Shown here piece by piece: positions 62,154-64,000 of a stretch of 64,000 bases of DNA. The notes under the pieces were generated by a model. It ran no database searches. It saw only the letters and a program-made list of their open reading frames with translations, and had not been told where the DNA came from. The stretch comes from Andreprevotia sp. IGB-42 (GTDB lineage: Bacteria > Pseudomonadota > Gammaproteobacteria > Burkholderiales > Chitinibacteraceae): contig NZ_WXTX01000001.1 of NCBI RefSeq assembly GCF_009848685.1, forward strand, positions 248,001 through 312,000, written 5' to 3'. Position numbers and translations under genes: made by a program. Numbering within the stretch: position 1 is the first letter of the stretch; each line of letters begins with the position of its first letter.

Positions 62154-63800
62154 ATGTCCAGCTTGACTCAATCACCGGCATGGCTCGCTCTGGCAGAGCA
62201 CTTCAAGGAAGTGCAAGGCCAGCATATGCGCGAGTTGTTCGAACAAGACCCGCAGCGCTTCGAGAAATTCTCGCTCGAATCCGGTGGCCTGTTCTTCGAT
62301 TATTCGAAGAACCGCGTCACCGAAAAGACCATGGCGCTGCTGTTTGACCTGGCACGCCAGGCCGGCGTGGCCGAGCGCGCGGCAAAGATGTTTGCCGGCG
62401 ACAAGATCAACATCACCGAAAACCGCGCCGTGCTGCACGTGGCGCTGCGCAACCTCGACAAGAACCCGATCCTGGTCGACGGCGACGATGTGATGCCCAA
62501 GGTCAACGCGGTGAAGGAGAAAATGTTCCAGTTCTCCGACGAGATCCGCTCGGGCGAACGTGTCGGCTACACCGGCAAGGCCTTCACCGATATCGTCAAC
62601 ATCGGTATCGGCGGCTCTGACCTGGGCCCGGTGATGGTGTGCAATGCATTGAAGAGCTTTGGCCACCAGCGCCTGAGCATGCATTTTGTTTCCACCGTGG
62701 ACGGCGACCAGATCGTTTCGATCCTGAAGAACCTGAACCCGGAAACCACGCTGTTCATCGTGGCCTCCAAGACCTTCACCACGCAGGAAACCATCACCAA
62801 CGCGCGTACCGCGCGGCAGTGGTTCCTCGACCGCGTGGGCAATGAAGCGCACATTGCCAAGCATTTCGTCGCCGTTTCGACCAATGCCAAGGCGGTGGCC
62901 GAGTTCGGCATCGATACCGCCAACATGTTCGAATTCTGGGACTGGGTGGGTGGCCGTTATTCGCTGTGGTCTGCCATCGGCCTCGCCATTGCCATTTACC
63001 TGGGTCGCCACGACTACCAGGATCTGCTGCATGGTGCTTACACCATGGACGAGCACTTCAAGAACAAGCCGCTGGAACAGAACCTGCCGGTGATCCTGGC
63101 CGTGCTGGGCGTGTGGTACATCAACTTCTTCGGCGCGGCCACGCATCTGGTTTCGCCGTACAACCAGAGCCTGCAGCGCTTCCCGGCCTACCTGCAGCAG
63201 CTGGACATGGAATCGAACGGCAAGACCGTGGATCTGGACGGCCAGCGCGTCGATTACCAGACAGGCCCGGTGGTATGGGGCGATGCCGGCATCAACGGCC
63301 AGCACGCGTACTACCAGATGCTGCATCAGGGCTCGCAACTGGTGCCGATCGATTTCGTCGCCAGCGTGGAACACCCGGAGGTGCCCGAGCCGCACAGCAC
63401 CATCCTGATGGCCAACTTCTTCGCGCAGACCGAAGCCTTCATGCGTGGCAAGACCGAAGCCGAAGTGCGTGCAGAATTGACCAAGGCCGGCATCACCGGC
63501 GAGGCGCAGGATGCACTGGTGCCGCACAAGATCTTCGAAGGCAACCGCCCGACCAACACCATCCTGATGCAGCGGCTGACGCCGCGCCGCCTGGGCGCGC
63601 TGATTGCGCTCTACGAACACAAGGTGTTCGTGCAGGGCACCATCTGGAACATCAACTCCTATGATCAGTGGGGCGTCGAACTGGGCAAGCAACTGGCCAA
63701 GACGGTGGAAGCAGACCTGAACACCACCGGGCTGACCAGCAGCCACGATGCGTCGACCAACGGCCTCATCAACTACTACAAGCGGAATACCCCGCGCTAA
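62154..63800 (+). CDS. pgi: Glucose-6-phosphate isomerase
   Basis: Isomerase of 548 aa. Signatures [38 protein letters not shown] and the C-terminal catalytic [12 protein letters not shown]. It follows hexR by 39 bases with AAGGAAG upstream. In an Entner-Doudoroff organism it also allows recycling of fructose 6-phosphate. Confidence 0.97.
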   Translation: MSSLTQSPAWLALAEHFKEVQGQHMRELFEQDPQRFEKFSLESGGLFFDYSKNRVTEKTMALLFDLARQAGVAERAAKMFAGDKINITENRAVLHVALRNLDKNPILVDGDDVMPKVNAVKEKMFQFSDEIRSGERVGYTGKAFTDIVNIGIGGSDLGPVMVCNALKSFGHQRLSMHFVSTVDGDQIVSILKNLNPETTLFIVASKTFTTQETITNARTARQWFLDRVGNEAHIAKHFVAVSTNAKAVAEFGIDTANMFEFWDWVGGRYSLWSAIGLAIAIYLGRHDYQDLLHGAYTMDEHFKNKPLEQNLPVILAVLGVWYINFFGAATHLVSPYNQSLQRFPAYLQQLDMESNGKTVDLDGQRVDYQTGPVVWGDAGINGQHAYYQMLHQGSQLVPIDFVASVEHPEVPEPHSTILMANFFAQTEAFMRGKTEAEVRAELTKAGITGEAQDALVPHKIFEGNRPTNTILMQRLTPRRLGALIALYEHKVFVQGTIWNINSYDQWGVELGKQLAKTVEADLNTTGLTSSHDASTNGLINYYKRNTPR

Positions 63801-63812
63801 CCGCCCGCAGGG

Positions 63813-63835
63813 CCCCGCCTCAACCCGAGGCGGGG
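63813..63835 (+). terminator. Hairpin between pgi and aceE
   Basis: CCCCGCCTC/GAGGCGGGG with a 5-base loop. No T tract follows, so it may attenuate rather than end transcription. Confidence 0.4.
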
Positions 63836-63876
63836 AAAGCAGGCAGACATAGATCAACCACCAAGTGAGAGTGACA

Positions 63877-64000
63877 ATGGCAGAGCAGCATCATGACCTC
63901 GACCCCCAGGAAACGCGCGAGTGGCTTGAAGCCCTTGATGGCGTGCTGGAACAGGAAGGCGCGGAGCGCGCCCACTTCCTGGTCGAACAACTGATCGACC
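63877..64000 (+). CDS. aceE: Pyruvate dehydrogenase E1 component (N-terminus only)
   Basis: Start of a homodimeric pyruvate dehydrogenase E1, open to the window edge. LDPQETREWLEALDGVLEQEG followed by RAHFLVEQLID is the conserved N-terminus of AceE. It starts 76 bases after pgi and would use the pyruvate made by Entner-Doudoroff enzymes. Confidence 0.85.
   Translation, partial: MAEQHHDLDPQETREWLEALDGVLEQEGAERAHFLVEQLID

Overview
The window looks like chromosomal DNA of a GC-rich Gram-negative betaproteobacterium. Neisseria-type porins, an Entner-Doudoroff cluster with HexR, dnaX-ybaB-recR, and a secreted GH18 chitinase with chitin-binding modules suggest a Neisseriales/Chitinibacteraceae-like soil or water organism. 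This placement is inferred from gene content and is not proven. I saw no rRNA, tRNA or CRISPR array.

Layout. (1) 1-2.4 kb: part of a tripartite efflux system (HlyD adaptor and TolC-like outer-membrane factor). (2) 2.8-3.9 kb: an AI-2E family membrane protein. (3) 4-31 kb: a long, mostly minus-strand organosulfur scavenging region. It holds a sulfatase, three TauD-type dioxygenases, three NtaA/SnaA/DszA-type FMN-dependent monooxygenases, three SsuA-like sulfonate-binding proteins, an amidohydrolase, two aldo/keto reductases, two nitroreductases, an SDR and a P-loop/GFA fusion. The key observation is that each of its seven transcription units starts with a recognisable sigma-54 (-24/-12) promoter. 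A chitinase on the plus strand (21.8-24.0 kb) and glutathione or DHFR-type housekeeping genes are interspersed. (4) 31.3-35.4 kb: small accessory genes (DUF3224, frameshifted YdeI-like gene, deacetylase, LysR regulator) ending in an alpha/beta hydrolase cut by an IS481-type element.

(5) 35.4-40.1 kb: an AT-richer foreign block next to the 3' end of guaA. It contains the IS481 element with a frameshifted transposase, a large MmeI-like (type IIL) restriction-modification enzyme, a broken DUF2971 gene and only the N-terminus of a tyrosine-recombinase integrase. It looks like the eroded remnant of a guaA-anchored genomic island. (6) 40.2-46.3 kb: core genes guaA, dacB, an oxidoreductase-like small protein, dnaX, ybaB/ebfC and recR, then a periplasmic binding protein.

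(7) 47.4-64 kb: a sugar-to-pyruvate module. A GtsABC/MalK-like sugar ABC transporter and two paralogous porins feed gapA, eda and edd (minus strand) and zwf, pgl, hexR and pgi (plus strand); aceE begins at the right edge. The edd/zwf divergent region carries HexR-like palindromes overlapping both predicted -10 boxes, so HexR probably represses both arms. No glucokinase gene is in the window.
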